Assembly: GCA_016859345.1 (NCBI GenBank)
Contig: CM029126.1
Coordinates: 12,707,527 to 12,771,526 of the forward strand
Source of the DNA: Istiophorus platypterus
Taxonomy: Eukaryota; Chordata; Actinopteri; Istiophoriformes; Istiophoridae
Direction: 5' to 3'
Length of the DNA: 64,000 nucleotides
Position numbers and translations under genes: made by a program. This document shows positions 13,737 to 28,039 of the stretch, piece by piece. A model generated the notes under the pieces. That model saw nothing but the letters and a program-made list of their open reading frames with translations, was not told where the DNA came from and ran no database searches. Positions within the stretch are counted from its first letter, which is position 1, and the number at the start of each line of letters is the position of its first letter.

Positions 13737-14986
13737 GTGTCTGTGTCTGTCTATATCTGTGTGTGTGTCTGTGTATGTGGACATAATGTTTCCCCTAAGC
13801 TTATATATATCCACCTCTACAAAGTAAGTAGTACTGTAAGTACATTAACGTACTTAAGTACTAAATTAAAGTGCAATTTCAAGGTCCCTGTACAATATGT
13901 AGTATATGTAGTATGCTACATAGTATGCTATGCTATGTAGTATGCTACTTTAGACTTCTACACAACATATGAATATTGTACTTTTTACTTCACTTTGTTT
14001 ACTTGGCAGCTATAGTTCATGCTTATTGTCCAGATTCATATTTTTTAACCAAAACATATGATACGCTCTTAAAATATGAAGATAGTTATAGAAGAAATTA
14101 CTCCACAGAAGCAATGGTAGTAGGTTTCCTTTTTGTTTTAACGGTATTGTTTTTGATTTATCATATTGTTAGATATTTTTCACTTACCTAAAAAATATCT
14201 ATATTATATAATATTATATATAATTATAATATTATATAATTATATAATATTTCTTATTTACCTAGAAAATATCTCATTTTTTTATTTAGCTAGTTACCAT
14301 ATCTAAATAATGACAACAACAACAACAACAACAAAAATGATAATAATAATAATGATCACAAATAACATGTCAGTAAGAATTAAACTGTAATACGACCAAA
14401 CCATTCTGCATAAGAAGAACTTTTACTTTTAATAGTTAAGGCACATTTTGCTGATAATACCAATATACTTTTGGTAAAATTCTGAATGCAGGTCTTTTGT
14501 TTTGCGATGGGGTCTAATTCTATCCTACCTTATTCTATCCTCCCAAGTAAAGGATCTGAGTACTTCTTGCAATAACTGATATATTTTCTTTTCAGGGATC
14601 TGTGAACACATGGGGCAGGTCTATGGGATTGGAGAGAGCTGGATCACCAGTGACTGTTACCAGTGTGTCTGCATGGAGCCTTTTGGAGTAGGATGCTGTG
14701 ACCAGTGAGTTTGTTTTCATAACTCAAATAAGTAAAAATAGAGTACCGAACTTATCTGAGTGTAGCATATACAGTATATATGCTCTAATCTAAATCTAAT
14801 CTTCCCTACAGCGGATCTAAACCCGTAGACTATCCAGACTGGTGTGAGATCATCCTTAAACCTGACTCTTGCACTAGTGTTGCAGTGATGAGAGCCAATC
14901 ATAAACTGCCATGTCTCTGGGGACGAGCCAGTCTCAGACCAGCTACAGGACAACAATGGAAATCTGACAATGATCCTTTATTTTGA
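13561..14986 (+). CDS. msmp: Prostate-associated-microseminoprotein-like secreted protein
   Basis: Three coding exons, 13561-13669, 14596-14704 and 14812-14986, join to 130 aa. Residues 1-25 are a clear signal peptide (GVLLALLFFLSASVPCFS). The mature part has the ten-cysteine layout of the PSP94/beta-microseminoprotein family, with the blocks GESWITSDCYQCVC, FGVGCCD, VDYPDWCEI and LPCLWG, and is closer to MSMP than to MSMB. Family members are small secreted proteins; human MSMP is reported as a CCR2 ligand, and whether the fish protein shares this is inference. Exon phases are typical of the family (phase 1 after the signal-peptide exon). A TATA box and a leader exon lie upstream, and AATAAATAAA is at about 15040. 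Intron 1 contains a (GT)n array a few bases after the donor and an inverted AAGTA-rich repeat. Which fish paralog it is cannot be decided here. Confidence 0.85.
13678..13775 (+). repeat. (GT)n microsatellite at the msmp exon 1 donor
   Basis: GT-rich array starting eight bases after the donor GT of msmp coding exon 1 (GTACAAATTG then GTGTGTG). Interrupted by GAGT, GCGT and CTGT variants toward its 3' end. Confidence 0.9.
13815..14575 (-). repeat. AAGTA-rich dispersed repeat, copy 3, inverted and disrupted
   Basis: Lies in msmp intron 1. The left end has GTACATTAACGTACTTAAGT, then TTGTACTTTTTACTTCACTT. The right end has GAACTTTTACTTTTAATAG, GCACATTTTGCTGATAATACC and TTCTGAATGCAGGTCTTTTG, all reverse complements of blocks in the plus-strand copies. 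The middle is broken by AT-rich palindromic sequence (14195-14260) and (AAC)n(AAT)n at 14314-14354. Confidence 0.65.
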
Positions 14987-15049
14987 GTTGAGTAGTTAAG
15001 AGAAAACAATAGCTTTGTGTCATGTTTTATTTTGAATTCAATAAATAAA

Positions 15050-15950
15050 GTCCACAAGTTTTACTTTATTATGAAGTTTGTGATAGACTAAACCATGTTA
15101 AATTTGACTTCTGTCTATATGTGTCATTTCATACTTTCCATTGTGTTATTGATGTTTGTTGAGTCAGGATGACTGAATGTATGGTTTATTTGTGTTTTAT
15201 GTAAAACAGATTCACTAAAAACAATCTGTCTAGTTTCTGTGGTTTGTCACAAGGGTTAATTCTCAATATGCTTACTAATACGTATTAAATATCCGTACAC
15301 TTATCAGTAATTGTTCTAACCATATATTTGCTTGCTGTATAATTTATAGTCAGACAAAAATGAGAATTTATACTGAGCTATTCAAAAGTTGTGGGTCTGT
15401 TAAATTAAAAACAACAAAGATATGGAAGACTTGTCTCTTTAACTGGAATTCAGACAGAGAAAACCCATTGGTTTTGAATATTTAATAAAAACCAAGTTCA
15501 GTTAAATGTACTCATTTTTTTGGTTGTTATTTGAATATTCATAGTCTCTGAAGAAGGTACAGCACAGAGATTATCTCCAAATGCGAGGTTTACTGCAGTC
15601 CTATTTATCTATGCTTCATTTTTTTTATCCACTGGGCATAATATTGAAAAACAAAATGTGCTTCTTTGTGTGTCAAGACACTCCGGAGAAGGCAATTGCG
15701 TAGATGTACTGGCATATTTTTACGATTTATTTCCCATATTTATTAGAGGCTTTCAGTTGGCATCCACTTGAGCGCCCAGGAACGGATACGTCCATGTCCA
15801 CACAATGGATGAAGCCTTTTTTTCCGTCTTTACTCTTCATCATCCGTTTTTCCCCCCTCTCCTACAGCACCAGTGGGTTCGGGGGGGGGGTATTCTAACC
15901 AATTCATTTCCAAAATGTAAAAAAGTAGATAAATAACGTACCATAGTTGA
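15050..15950. other. Intergenic, msmp to nbn
   Basis: AT-rich with no gene seen. A run of ten G at 15880-15890 and pyrimidine-rich sequence near 15820-15870 precede the nbn promoter region. Confidence 0.5.
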
Positions 15951-15959
15951 AGTGTCGTT

Positions 15960-16153
15960 TGGGATGACACGCACGGGACTTTTATTTTTGAAAAAGGAAG
16001 CGGTGGCGCGGTGTTTATACGTCACCACGTGGCGCGCCGAGAGTGACCACCTTGTTGATAGTTGCTGTTCGGGGGTGGATCGTCTTAAAATGCCCTCTTC
16101 CTCCCGACTTGCCGCTGGTTTTAATCAATGAAAAAGCAACAAACGACAGTAAA
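15960..16153 (+). promoter_or_regulatory. nbn promoter / 5' leader
   Basis: A short CpG-rich patch just upstream of the nbn start codon, in an AT-rich setting. It contains ACGTCACCACGTGGCGCGCC at about 16019-16038, which combines a CRE-like TACGTCA, an E-box CACGTG and a GC-rich palindrome. No TATA box. This is typical of a housekeeping promoter; the transcription start is not determined. Confidence 0.5.
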
Positions 16154-19100
16154 ATGTGGATACTGACTCCCCTGCAGCCTGGAGGTAACTTTGTCTGCCG
16201 TGGCTGACATTTAAACGCTAGCTAACACAGCTAGCTGGTAAAAGTTTACTCCTTGATGGGGTCAGCTGTGTTATTGTGTACAGACGTTTGTGATTAAAAC
16301 AACTAAAGGCGGAAAATTAACTGTTTGCAAGCTTTAGGCTCTAGGCTGCATATAAATAGTCTTTGGTTGACAGTTACTTTAGTGTCAGTTAAGTTGTTTT
16401 GGGATTGAGAGGCTGCTATTAACATTAATCACTTGATTTAACTGTAGCTAGTAGTTAATGTACGAGTTGTGGAGCATATTTAGAAAAAAACATATTATAG
16501 AGACATGTGCAGTTTGATATTTCTAAACATGGCATTTGCTTAAGGTTTATTAAAAAATTGGTTTAGACTTATTTAAATCCGCAGTTCATTGACAAGTTAA
16601 ATGCATATAACGTTAGGTTACTTTAATCTATGGAACTAAAGGCATTAAAAGTAAAGTCATAATGTTTTCAAAAACAACACTATGAATTGTAACTTCACAA
16701 AGTGCGCTGAATGGAAAAAAATGAAATAAAATCACTATTTGGTGTGGCCACCCTTTGCCTTTATAATAGCTCCAGGTCTAGGTTACGCTCAGTTTTTCAA
16801 GGAAGTTTTCAGGTTGGTTGTTCCAAGCATCTTGAAGAGGTTGCCACAGTTCCTCCATCTCAGTATCTTCTATCTCTTCGTGTGATCCCAGACAGACATT
16901 CATGATTTTGAGATCTGGGCTCTGTGGGGGGCCAGGCCATCTGTTGCAGGACTCCTTGTTCCCCTTGTCTCTGATAGATAGTCCTTTACTAAAGTGGTTA
17001 TATATTTGGGCTCATTGTCCTGCTGCAGAATTAGTTGATCAGACACCTCCCTGGTGATAATACATGATTGATAAGAATCTAAACATCTAAAGTGCTTAAA
17101 ACATTTGTGCAGTTCTGTAGACCATCTCTACATTTTTATTACCTATATAATTACACATAATGATTGAAAATATCTAGAAAGAGACCCTGGGCATTGAATT
17201 GTGCAATTGAAGAAATATTATGTTCATTAAACATTAAGTCAGGCATAGTCTATGTAGTATTATCCCTCAGAATAACTTTTTAGAAGCTGGAACTTTATAT
17301 TGTCACTGGCCCAGATAAGTAATTGATCTTAGAACTTGACACTTTCATTTTATCTTGGATGATTAATCCTAAACCATCAGAACTGCGTTATGGTTTTCTT
17401 GTCCCTCTAAATGATTATATGCAAATGTGGTCCAACTGCAAGTGAGCCTGATTAATGAGATTAATGTTAGATTCATTTTGGAGACACATTTTTCTGCCTT
17501 TGAAGTACACAAGTGATTTACATTGGGAGTAATCTGGGGTTTAGACATGTGGAGCCAGGGACTGAAACACTTGCCATAAGATCAGTGATCAAAAAATTTA
17601 ACCACCTGAGCTGCAGTGATAATTTGATTTCCCAAAAGCCTTCTACAGTGGAGTATAAATGGAACATAATATTATGACACAGAACTTGCCTCTTGTTTCC
17701 TACAGTTGAGGCCCACTATCTCCTCGCCAGTAAAGAGTACGTGGTGGGGCGCAAGAACTGTGACATCCTCCTTGCCAATGACCAGTCCATCAGCAGGGCT
17801 CATGCTCACCTCACTGCTACTGACCAGGTTAGAGAAAGATTAGAAATGAGGGGATGATATGGCCAGAAATTTACAACATATACTGTAGTTCATTCTTCAC
17901 ATGGCCTCAAGTTGTAGAGAGTATAAAGCAAGTAAACATTTGAAATATTGTGCTCTTCCAAGGATGCTGGAAGATTAAATCAATAATTCCAAACATATGG
18001 AAGACTGCATATCTCTCTAGCTAGGATTTATAGCATCAAGATTCTATTGACCAAGTTATACACCTAAGTTTATTTCTCATGTAACATGGCACAGCTGGAA
18101 GGTTTGGACAGAGGATATGATCAGTTTTGGTAACACCTTTTCAGGGTAGGAAAAAAAATAATTTTAAACATCCAAAGAAACCGCACAAAGCAATGCAGCA
18201 GCATAATTATTTCTCCATCGTTGAACCATATGCTCATTGTTTTGTGATTAAATACTCAACTTCCATCTGAGCACAATAACACATCTCCAAAGTTACTCAA
18301 ACATGACTGAACAACAAATAGAGGCCTTGAGGGAATTTTTATTCATTTGACAAAAACAAAAAAATTTAGCTGAAAATGTTATATTGTGTGGTGTTACTGT
18401 TTTATGACAGTTTGAGGTGTGTAGAAAAGAAAAAGACTGGCCCTAAATTTACCTTATCCTCCAGGACCAACAACACTGTAATGCTTCCACTCTTACTGTC
18501 TCAGTATCAAGCCAACTCTCCCATCAGTATCATTCTGTAGAAAATCAAACTGTCCCCCAACAAAATTTAGTATTTTTAGTAATTTTAGTATTTTAGTATT
18601 GCCTCTTTCTGTCTTTGAGTAGGATCACATTCTGATGATGTAAAGATTTTGATATAATTTTGAGTGGTATAATTAGTGGTAAACAACAAACATTAAAAAA
18701 GATCTCATACTGAGTGCAATCTGACACAAATTAGAAATATATTAGAATTAGTTCTGAAAATTGCTATCACTTTGTATTGCCATACAGATCTGTGTGATGA
18801 CCAGTCGATAAGTAATATGATTTCATAATATTTACCTGCATGATGGCTAAAGGTGGTGCCGTTGTACCGGTTTTATATAAATGAAACTGAATAAATACTT
18901 AATTATGGCCACTTACAAGTGTAAAGTTGCCATTATTGAGTCACTTTAGAACCATTTAGACTTTTCTGAGTTAATATTCTGCATGCAGAATAAAGATATG
19001 CAAGTATTTTCTAGCAAGCACAAAGCAAGAATTCAGTAGTAAAGTTTAAGACTAGATATATTTTTGATTGGTGATATTTTTTTTTTTTTGAAGAAAATGT

Positions 19101-22100
19101 TGCCTTTTTTATTCTAATGATTAGTAATAACCTTATTACAGTTATTATTAATGTATATTAGAGCCATCAACAATGCTTCTTTAATAGATTTTTCTTTTTG
19201 TTCATTTTATCAGAATCCTCTATGTATTTTATTGTGAAAATCCTCTTTGTCTTTCTTTTTACTTTGTGTATTTTGTTTCATAAATTCATAAACCTACTGT
19301 ATTATGAAAATCTAAAAGTTATTATACATCTGTTAATATTGAATGTAGATTTCCTTTGTTTCACCACTGTCTTCAGTCCTGTCCATTTTTTCTTACACTT
19401 AAGGTTTAATTGATTTTATGAGCATGGGATACTTTTCCATCTCAGGCTTAATTTTAGAGGATGGTTTTCTTGTTATCACATGAATAATTGAACAGAAAGA
19501 TGTAATGGTTTGTTTGAGGGATGAATAATTTCATGGTCATATCCCATATATGTAGACCCTGACTTTGAAAGACAACTCCAAGTACGGCACTTTTGTCAAC
19601 AGTCAGCGTGTGGCAGAGAACACGCCAGTGAACTTGAAATCAGGGGACAATGTAACATTTGGGGCTTTTCAGAGCAAATTCAGGTATGTAGCAGAAAAAA
19701 GACACGGTCTGTTGTGATTTAAATCAGAGTACCATACATATATTTTTTTAAATATCTGACTGGTGTATCACTTATTTTTCGTTAAGTAGCCACTACAACA
19801 TAAGTTAATACAGATTCATTCTAAAATTATTGTATGATGTATCGCCATAACTTCGTCTTTTTGTGTCAGTGTGGACCATCTTAAGCCAGTGGTGTGTTCA
19901 TCATGTTTGGACAATGAAGGCAAGGCATCACTCTCTCAGGCCCTGCTGACTTTGGGTGGAAAGCTGGTCAACACATGGACTCAGGACTGCACCCACCTGG
20001 CTATGCCTTCTGTTAAGGTCACCATCAAGGTTAGAACCAGACTTTATATCCACAGTGGCATATGTGATGTGTTTGTCCCAGAATATGTGCCGACATGTTC
20101 TCGTGTGTGTTTCCCCAATTAGACTATTTCTGCTCTGCTGTGCTGTCGTCCCATCGTGAAGCCAGATTTCTTCTCAGAGTTCAAAAGAGCCGTCCAGCAA
20201 AAGCTGCCACCTCCTAAAGCCGACAGGTACCATACAGTCCATCCCCATGCATACACATTGGCTTCACTGAACCAAACAGTACCTAATCTAGGCTTTTCAT
20301 TGTTTTTAAGTTTCATCCCTGAGATCGATGAGCCCAGCTTGAGTAAAGACGACGTTAACCTGGGAGCCAATCCAGTCCGCAAACAGCTTTTCATTGAAAA
20401 GACCTTCATATTCCTCAGTGTCAAACAGGTTGGTCTACTTCTTCCTTTTTGATAACCTTATATTGTTGTCATGCTCTGCCCACCACTTCATAACCAGACA
20501 CAGAATATTAAACTGAAATAACCAAGACCCTGCTTGTTTTTCAGCCATTAGCTTCAAAAAAATCACAAAAAGACACATGATATTGTGAGCTTCATATTTA
20601 TCAGCTGAATATCAGTTGCCAGGCTGTTGGCTGCCTGGGATCCTTGGGGAGAAACCCTACTTCAGTTTAGATTAGATGTTTAGATTACTTTATGGATAGT
20701 TTAGATAGTTAAATGTGTTTATTTAATAGTCTCATCATCAAGCAAAACATATGTATGTTTATCAACTAACAAAATGAGGTAAAGCAGGCAAATCCAATCT
20801 TTAACCTTTAAAAATATAAACAGCTAATACATACTTGTTTATTTGATTTGACTCAAATTAGCTCATTTAAAATTTGCAGTAAAACTGAAAGTTTTGTCAA
20901 TCAAGTTGACAAGTAGCATTTTACTGCTGTTCCTTTACTTCAGGCTTACTGCCATAGAATGGCAGTATGAATGGCATATGAATCACGCACGGATGGAAAC
21001 ATGAACCTCCGGATGAGGTCATGTGCACCGAAGGGCATGGGCAGATTATGAAACCTCATTAAGGACAGCAGACTTTATATGTACTGTCTTGCTTGACCTC
21101 ATTGACACAACAGTATGAAGTGCAGTCTGATGTCTTATGGACTTTTAAAACCATGTCTTATGTAAGATGACCATGAATTTGTCCAGTGTACATTAGTACA
21201 ACACCACTATAGAATTTATCTGAAAAATGCTTTCAAAATAATTAAAATATTTATGGATCATTCAAAGGCTCGAGCTTTAAGGTAGCTTCAATTAGGACAT
21301 ACCTAATGCATAATAGATATAAGAAATTCATAGTCAGTGGACACACAGGTGCTTTAGACTTTCTGTCCCTCTAATCCTACATGCAGATTAACATTGCAGC
21401 TCTTCTATGATTTGTGCAGCTGAAGCGTCTGTGTGCAGCGGTGAGTTTTGGAAGAGGCAAGAGCCAGCTGCTAGAGGAGGGCTCCCTGCCCCGAGATCTG
21501 CTGGAGTCTCCAAAGACCTGTGTGGTTGATGTAATAACAGGCAGCTCCCAAACTCTTCTTTCTTCCTCTGGCATAGAGTGGGCAAACTCTGTAAAGGACA
21601 TTGTTCAAAGGTTTGCAAAAACTCTTCTATGAAAAATTAGTGTGTTGTGCTGATTTACTTGTCAAGGTCAGTGAGTGATTTGTGATTTGCTTTAAAACTC
21701 TCCCTGAAATTTTTCCTTTCTCCGCTGACACAGAAAAAGCCTTAGACTCATCACAGAGTCTGAAATTGGTCTGGCTGCCATCTTTGCTTCCTGTGACAAG
21801 TACTGCAATCCAGCCAATCTAATGCCAGACTCAGGTTAGGGACCAGAGAGAAAAGCTTGCTCTCTTTATTTTTTAGCTTTGCTCTCATGTTGACAATTTC
21901 CTCTTTGTCTTTGTCTTTGTTCCTGTTTTAGAGCCAGAGCCAAAGGTTAAACCCAGAATCCCAAACGCTTCGTTGTCACAGAGAGTCAAAGTGGATGAAA
22001 CCGTGTTACCTGCAGCAACTCAAAACATCACAGCATATGCAATGAACACAGAGCCATCAGAAGGGTACTGAAAGACACACACCAATCTCATGTTAAAATC

Positions 22101-25100
22101 GTCCAAGCTCTGCATTCTTCTGTCCATTACAGAGAGCTTGTTTGATGTGTACGTAATTCTATGCATTTGCCAGGTCAGAGCTACCTGAGGTGACAGGGGT
22201 GACAGCAGTAGGAGAAACTCCTGAGAAGAAGATAAACTGGAGCATCAGTCAGCATCATGGCTCCAAAGTCATAGCTGAGAAGATGTCTGCTCAGTGCATG
22301 GTGGCTGATAAAATGAGCTCATCGTTTAAAACTCCTGATGGCGCAGACTCACAGAGGAAGAGGCCAGAGTCCAAACTGACAGGTAGCTTCAAGAACCAAT
22401 GCAGAGATGCACTTTTTCTCTCCCCATACTGATTCTGATAACATAAGTCCGGATATACTGATACCAGTCTAGTATCAGTGTTCTGTTTCCTTTTTCAATT
22501 TAAAATCTTTGTGAAACTGGTTTGATTATTCTGAGTGACATTACATTAAGTATATTTATCTACACATCATTTCTACCTAATTGTTATCGTTAATAATTGG
22601 GTCACTTTGTCGTGAGGAACAACAGACAGTTTCAAGAGCTCCTTTTATATTTTTCAATATTAATTTTTTTACTTTCGTACATTTAAGATATCTTATTCCA
22701 TGGGGTTTATTAGGTTGTGTTGTTATAAATTGCTGTATATAATAGCACTGAAAAAAGTGTTAAATGGTTATTTCTGGTGTATATATGTTTTAGCCTAGTG
22801 GTTACTGCAGCAAGATACAACACCTACCTGTTATGGATACATGTGAAACATGTGACATATGCTTATTCAGTAGCTTAAGATATATAAATTGTTTATTACT
22901 TAGCTTTAAAGGTTCTAGTAGTTGGATAGGGCTAGGCTAGCCTTTTATCCCTGCTTCAAGTCTTTTTGTTTGGCTTAAGTACCCAGCTACAGGTGTTGCA
23001 GACAGATATGAGAATGGTATCAGCCTTCACATCTATCTCTCAACAAGAAAGCAAATAAGCTTATGTCCCAAAATGTCAACTGTTTGTAAAACTTGCTCAT
23101 GATAAGAGCTAAATGGCTGTAATACTTCAGGAACTCATGAAAGTCAATGTTTTTGCACTTTCAGGTCCAGGGAGCAGTGGAATCAGGTCCCAGCAATCCA
23201 CTTACAGGACTAATGATGGCGTTCAGACATTCATACAGAGGCAGTCTCCTCAGAAACCAAAGGTTCCTGCACAAACTTCCCCACAGAAACAGTCGACTCT
23301 GACAAGTTTCTTTCAGCCAGTCAACAAGAAAAGGTAAACTTCAGCTCTTCAAGCATTTAGAGAAAAATGCAAGTGTTTTACAATATTATACAGTTCTGAA
23401 TTCAGTAATGTGCAGTTAAAGTAAAACTACTTACCCAAGACCTATAAACATACCTCTGAAGATATGAAGTTTACTCCCTGCAACTCTGAACAGTTTAGAA
23501 AATAGTTGGATGGATGTAGTTTTTGATGACTCATCTAATGTTCAAGTATCAAATTTCAGTAGCTCGACATTCACATCATAGTAAAATGGAGAGATAGCAG
23601 TGATACTACTCTATGTATTAGCTGGAGGCACATGTCCAAAATTGTCTTGTTATACTATATCCTTTTTGATATTTACTTAACAAGATGAGAATCCTAACAT
23701 ACGTACAGAAATATAGAACATCTTTCGAGAAACTATGTTACACTGGCTGTAATTCTATTCTTACACATTTCATTGTTTCATTCTGTCTTCAAGGCCTTTG
23801 GACGATGAGTTCTCCACTGTTATGTCAGAGCCAAAGCGGCCTGTACTGGCACCGTCTATCAGCAAGAAAGAGGAATCAAACACCTCATTCACGTCTAAAC
23901 AAAACTACGTGTGTTCTGAGAAACGCCCCACAGCCACATCCCAGACTCCACCAGGGTCAGGAGCTGATCATTTCCAAGGATGGTCAGAGGTTCCGGCACA
24001 CGGGGGCTCCCATACTGCCCAGAAGGCACCATGGAGTAGAAAGAGGAAGGAGATGGAAGCAGAGATACAGATAGAGGAACTGGAGTCCATTATGTCTGAA
24101 GATATGGATCTTTTTGATGAGCAACCTTCAGGCAATCAACACCAACAAGCACAGCTAACAAGGCAAAGTTCAGCTGAACAGAAAAAAGGTTTAAATGAGA
24201 TGGAGGCTTCGTCCTTAAGCAAAAGGCAACGCATCAATGTAGAAGACAGTGAAACCAATCGAGGGCCATCGATGGGCCTGGAAAAAGAGTCAGGATTCCA
24301 TAAGAACCAAAGCCAACAATCTGAACAGCATATTGTCTCTATCAAGACAGAACAGGTTCATCCTTCAGAATACAGGACGACTAATCATGAGTCCAACAAA
24401 CCTCCAGATATGTCATCTGCCAGCAAAAGGGAAAACATACAACCTTTTGAAGATCAAGAGATGTCTTTTATTGAGGTGAGGGAGATAGTTTTGATCTCAG
24501 ATTGTCAGTGTTCTTTTCTCAATTCAGATTTTTTGAGAAAGGCAATTATAAATCAGTCTGTCTCTGTACAAACAACTGCTTTGTTTTGCGGTTTTATATG
24601 CAATGAAGTTTCACTGTTACTGCTCATTTTTCACCCTTTGAATTCCTGTAGGACTTAGATCTACTCGAAGGAGATATTTGCATGCCTACAAAGGAGACTA
24701 AGACCCCTCTGAAACCAGTTATGATCAAACAGGAGATCCAAGTAAGTCCTTCGAAAAAGCTCTTGCTGTCACCGTTTTGTCTCTTTCCTTCCCTTTGCTG
24801 GCTATACATAGATTCAAAGACAGTGATGGTGGTTGAAGTGTGGGATTAGGATGAAGCTGCCTTAAGAAGCCACTTAGGCCAGCCGCTGTAGTTTAGCCTA
24901 AACAACTCAATGTAGCAGTAAGGCCAGGTCATGCTGCTAAGTATCTGCCCTTTGCTTGTGTTAAGTGTACAATATATAAGGTAGATTAATGTTAGTGCAG
25001 GGTTAGAGAATTGTGTTTCCTGTTGTGGGGCACAGTGGATTTATGCTGGCACAGCCTGCAACCCATTGCAGGACCTAATAGCATGCTAAAACATCCTGTA

Positions 25101-27617
25101 TTTGTAATTGACAGCCCAGATGATAATTTGTAAGACTACTTTCATCAGCCAGTATTAGCTTATTACAGATTTTTTTGTATTGGCATACATATCAGCCGAT
25201 CAGTAATAAGAAATAGCAGTATAAAAATATGTAAAATATGTTCGAGGTCTCCAGTCTCCCCATTACAGAGCTGAGAAGTTAATTTTTAAACTGTACAATA
25301 CATACTGTATCTAGATGACAGTACTTTACCTTCAGTTCTTTAGGTTTTAGTCAAATCAAGAGGTCCTTATGATTAAAAAAAAAAAACAACAACAACAAAG
25401 TATCATCTAATGTATTGTTATTGGATTTTTCAACTCTAAAATATTCATAAGGTCTTGGCCTCAAGAATCAGGATCAAGTCACCAAGAGTCTAAAGTGTAT
25501 GAGGGCTCTAGTTAGATCAGGATTACTGTGAGAAAAATATTGACACAGCTTTGTGAACCATTTGACCATCTGCCTGAACACTATGTTGCTATTGTTTTAG
25601 ATCACTTTTGGTTTTCTTTGATACTCTGCAAAATTAATGTATGCTTAACAGAACGTTAACCGTCAATCTGACAAAAGCTGAATTCCTGATGTGCTTTTTT
25701 TGCAGGAGTCCAAGATTGATGAAGGCCTTCCTAAAAAGTTGTTGATAGTGGAGTTTCGATCACTAACTGTGACCACAAATCCCAAAACCAAACCAAAGCA
25801 GATGCCGGGGAATGGCTGTGCAAAGAACTTTAAATGTTTCCGCAAGGTCAGACTACGATGCAACCTAGACAAGCCTCATATGAAATCTAGAAACAGTACT
25901 TCAGTAAATCATAAAACTCACAACAGATTAAGTAATGCTTGTAGCTGCATGTATGCCAACAGATGTTGTCTAACCATATGGTTTTAATATTATATACAAA
26001 TTAAATAACTCATCTTTGAGTGTTAACAATTAAATAATATCAGCTTTAAAAAGGAAAAGATATCTCCTCACCCATGGGTAGGGTATGAACATCTAATTCC
26101 TGGCAGTAAAATGGATGATCCTGGCAGCAAAATCCGAGAATTGGATTTTTTAATCTACCTGATATACATAGATGAACTTTTTTTGAAATCAACTTTCAAC
26201 CCAACCACAAAGCACAAAAGTGAAATCCCAACAAAGTTTGCCCATTGCATGGGATCTTTTTCTTTTCCTTTTTTTTCCCAATAAATTTCCTCATGTGCAT
26301 ATTTACAGAGCCGAGTGCTGGGTGCAGAGAACTTACCCCAAGTCATTGGAGGGTCTGATCTGCTGGCTCACAACAGGGGCACGAAGTCTGATCTGGATGA
26401 ATGGCTGAGAGATGTAGCTGAGGTAATTTTTGTCACTTTCTGTCTGTCTCGTGTCAGCGATCTATTCGAACTCTCCACTGATGATTTGGGTTTGTGTTTG
26501 CTTCAGGAAGAGCGTCAGAACAGACAGGACGAAACCATTGGAGATGACCTTTTCAGGTGAGAAAGTGGATTGCATTTTCTGTCAGAAGATGTGAAGTAAC
26601 TTTGTTATCCCCCCTCACCTGAAACTGACCTGTGGACAACCTACCTGAACCTAAAGTGCAAAAGTTATTTTTTTTGAGAAAGAGGGACCTGACTAAAGGA
26701 GGTCGCAGCCGGACCTGAACAGAGAGCAAACCAACATGGCAGCAGTGTGATGTGCTGCCACTTATCAAGCAACCACATTAAAATAAAGCACTAACATAGT
26801 AATAATGTCCATTGAAAGAATGCCAAGTCATAGGAAGTAATTCCAAAAAAAATTGTTTATATACTGTAAACTAATTTATAGAAATAATTGAAGTTTTTTT
26901 TGTTTTTGTTTTTTTACTTTTACAAAAAATACAATATTCTGTAGCCAAAGACTCAGACTTAAAATAATAACTTTCTAACCAATTTAATATTTGTGAATCA
27001 AAAATCAAATCAACTTATGTCATAACTTAAGGTACATTATTTATTATGAGTTCTGTTTTAGAAATAACAAAGACATTTTGTAAATTAAACTGAGAAACTA
27101 TCCACAATTAATGTTAATGTTTTCCCTTTACATGAGTATAACGGTTTGTATGTTACTTTGTCCCTCTTCTTGTCTTTAACATTCGGCCAGGCAGGTATAA
27201 TTGTTCCCCCTTCTGTCTCTTTGTTGGTTATCTCCCTCTGTGATCTAGACCTCAGCTCATAAACAGTTGGAAAGAGCTACAATGCTTTCCCATGTTAACT
27301 GTTGGATGTTTTCACATTCAAGTTAAAGTGGTTTGTTTCTCTTGGACATTTGAAATTTGGGTAAATAGAACTTTTTAATTTAAATATAGATTCAACAAAC
27401 TCTACAAAGCGTCGGTCACTATAATCAGGTGCAGACAATAAAAAAATAATTAACTGAGATTTATGGATATGGGACCTCTGTAACTTCAGTTTAACCAATC
27501 AGGATGTAGTAATTCTTTTTTCACAGTAGTTGCCGGGGTAACGGGTGATGTGGGCAGCCGCTTCTGCTGCCGCTGCTGTTTTCTTTGACTAAGCAGAAAA
27601 GAGACAGTCCGAGATTG

Positions 27618-27685
<68 letters not shown>

Positions 27686-27997
27686 TGTGAAGACTGATCT
27701 GTTTGATCACTGAGTCATGCTCAGTCAGTCATGCGTAGCCAGGGAACAGACTCTGCTGCTAAGAAAACAACCCGTATTTTTTGGTAGGCCTAAATGAAGT
27801 GTCCAGACGTGGTTTATAGACACCTGTTTGCTTTATGCTGCTCAAACACCATCCATGTTTTATAGCGCTTAATTTGGGCCATTTTTATTGTTTGTTCAAA
27901 ATGCCTCTAAGGACATTGAGGAATGATCCATGAGGAATGTTAAAAGCCCATACTGACATGCACAAACTAATGAGATAAACTCTTTTGTGTGCACGTA

Positions 27998-28039
<42 letters not shown>

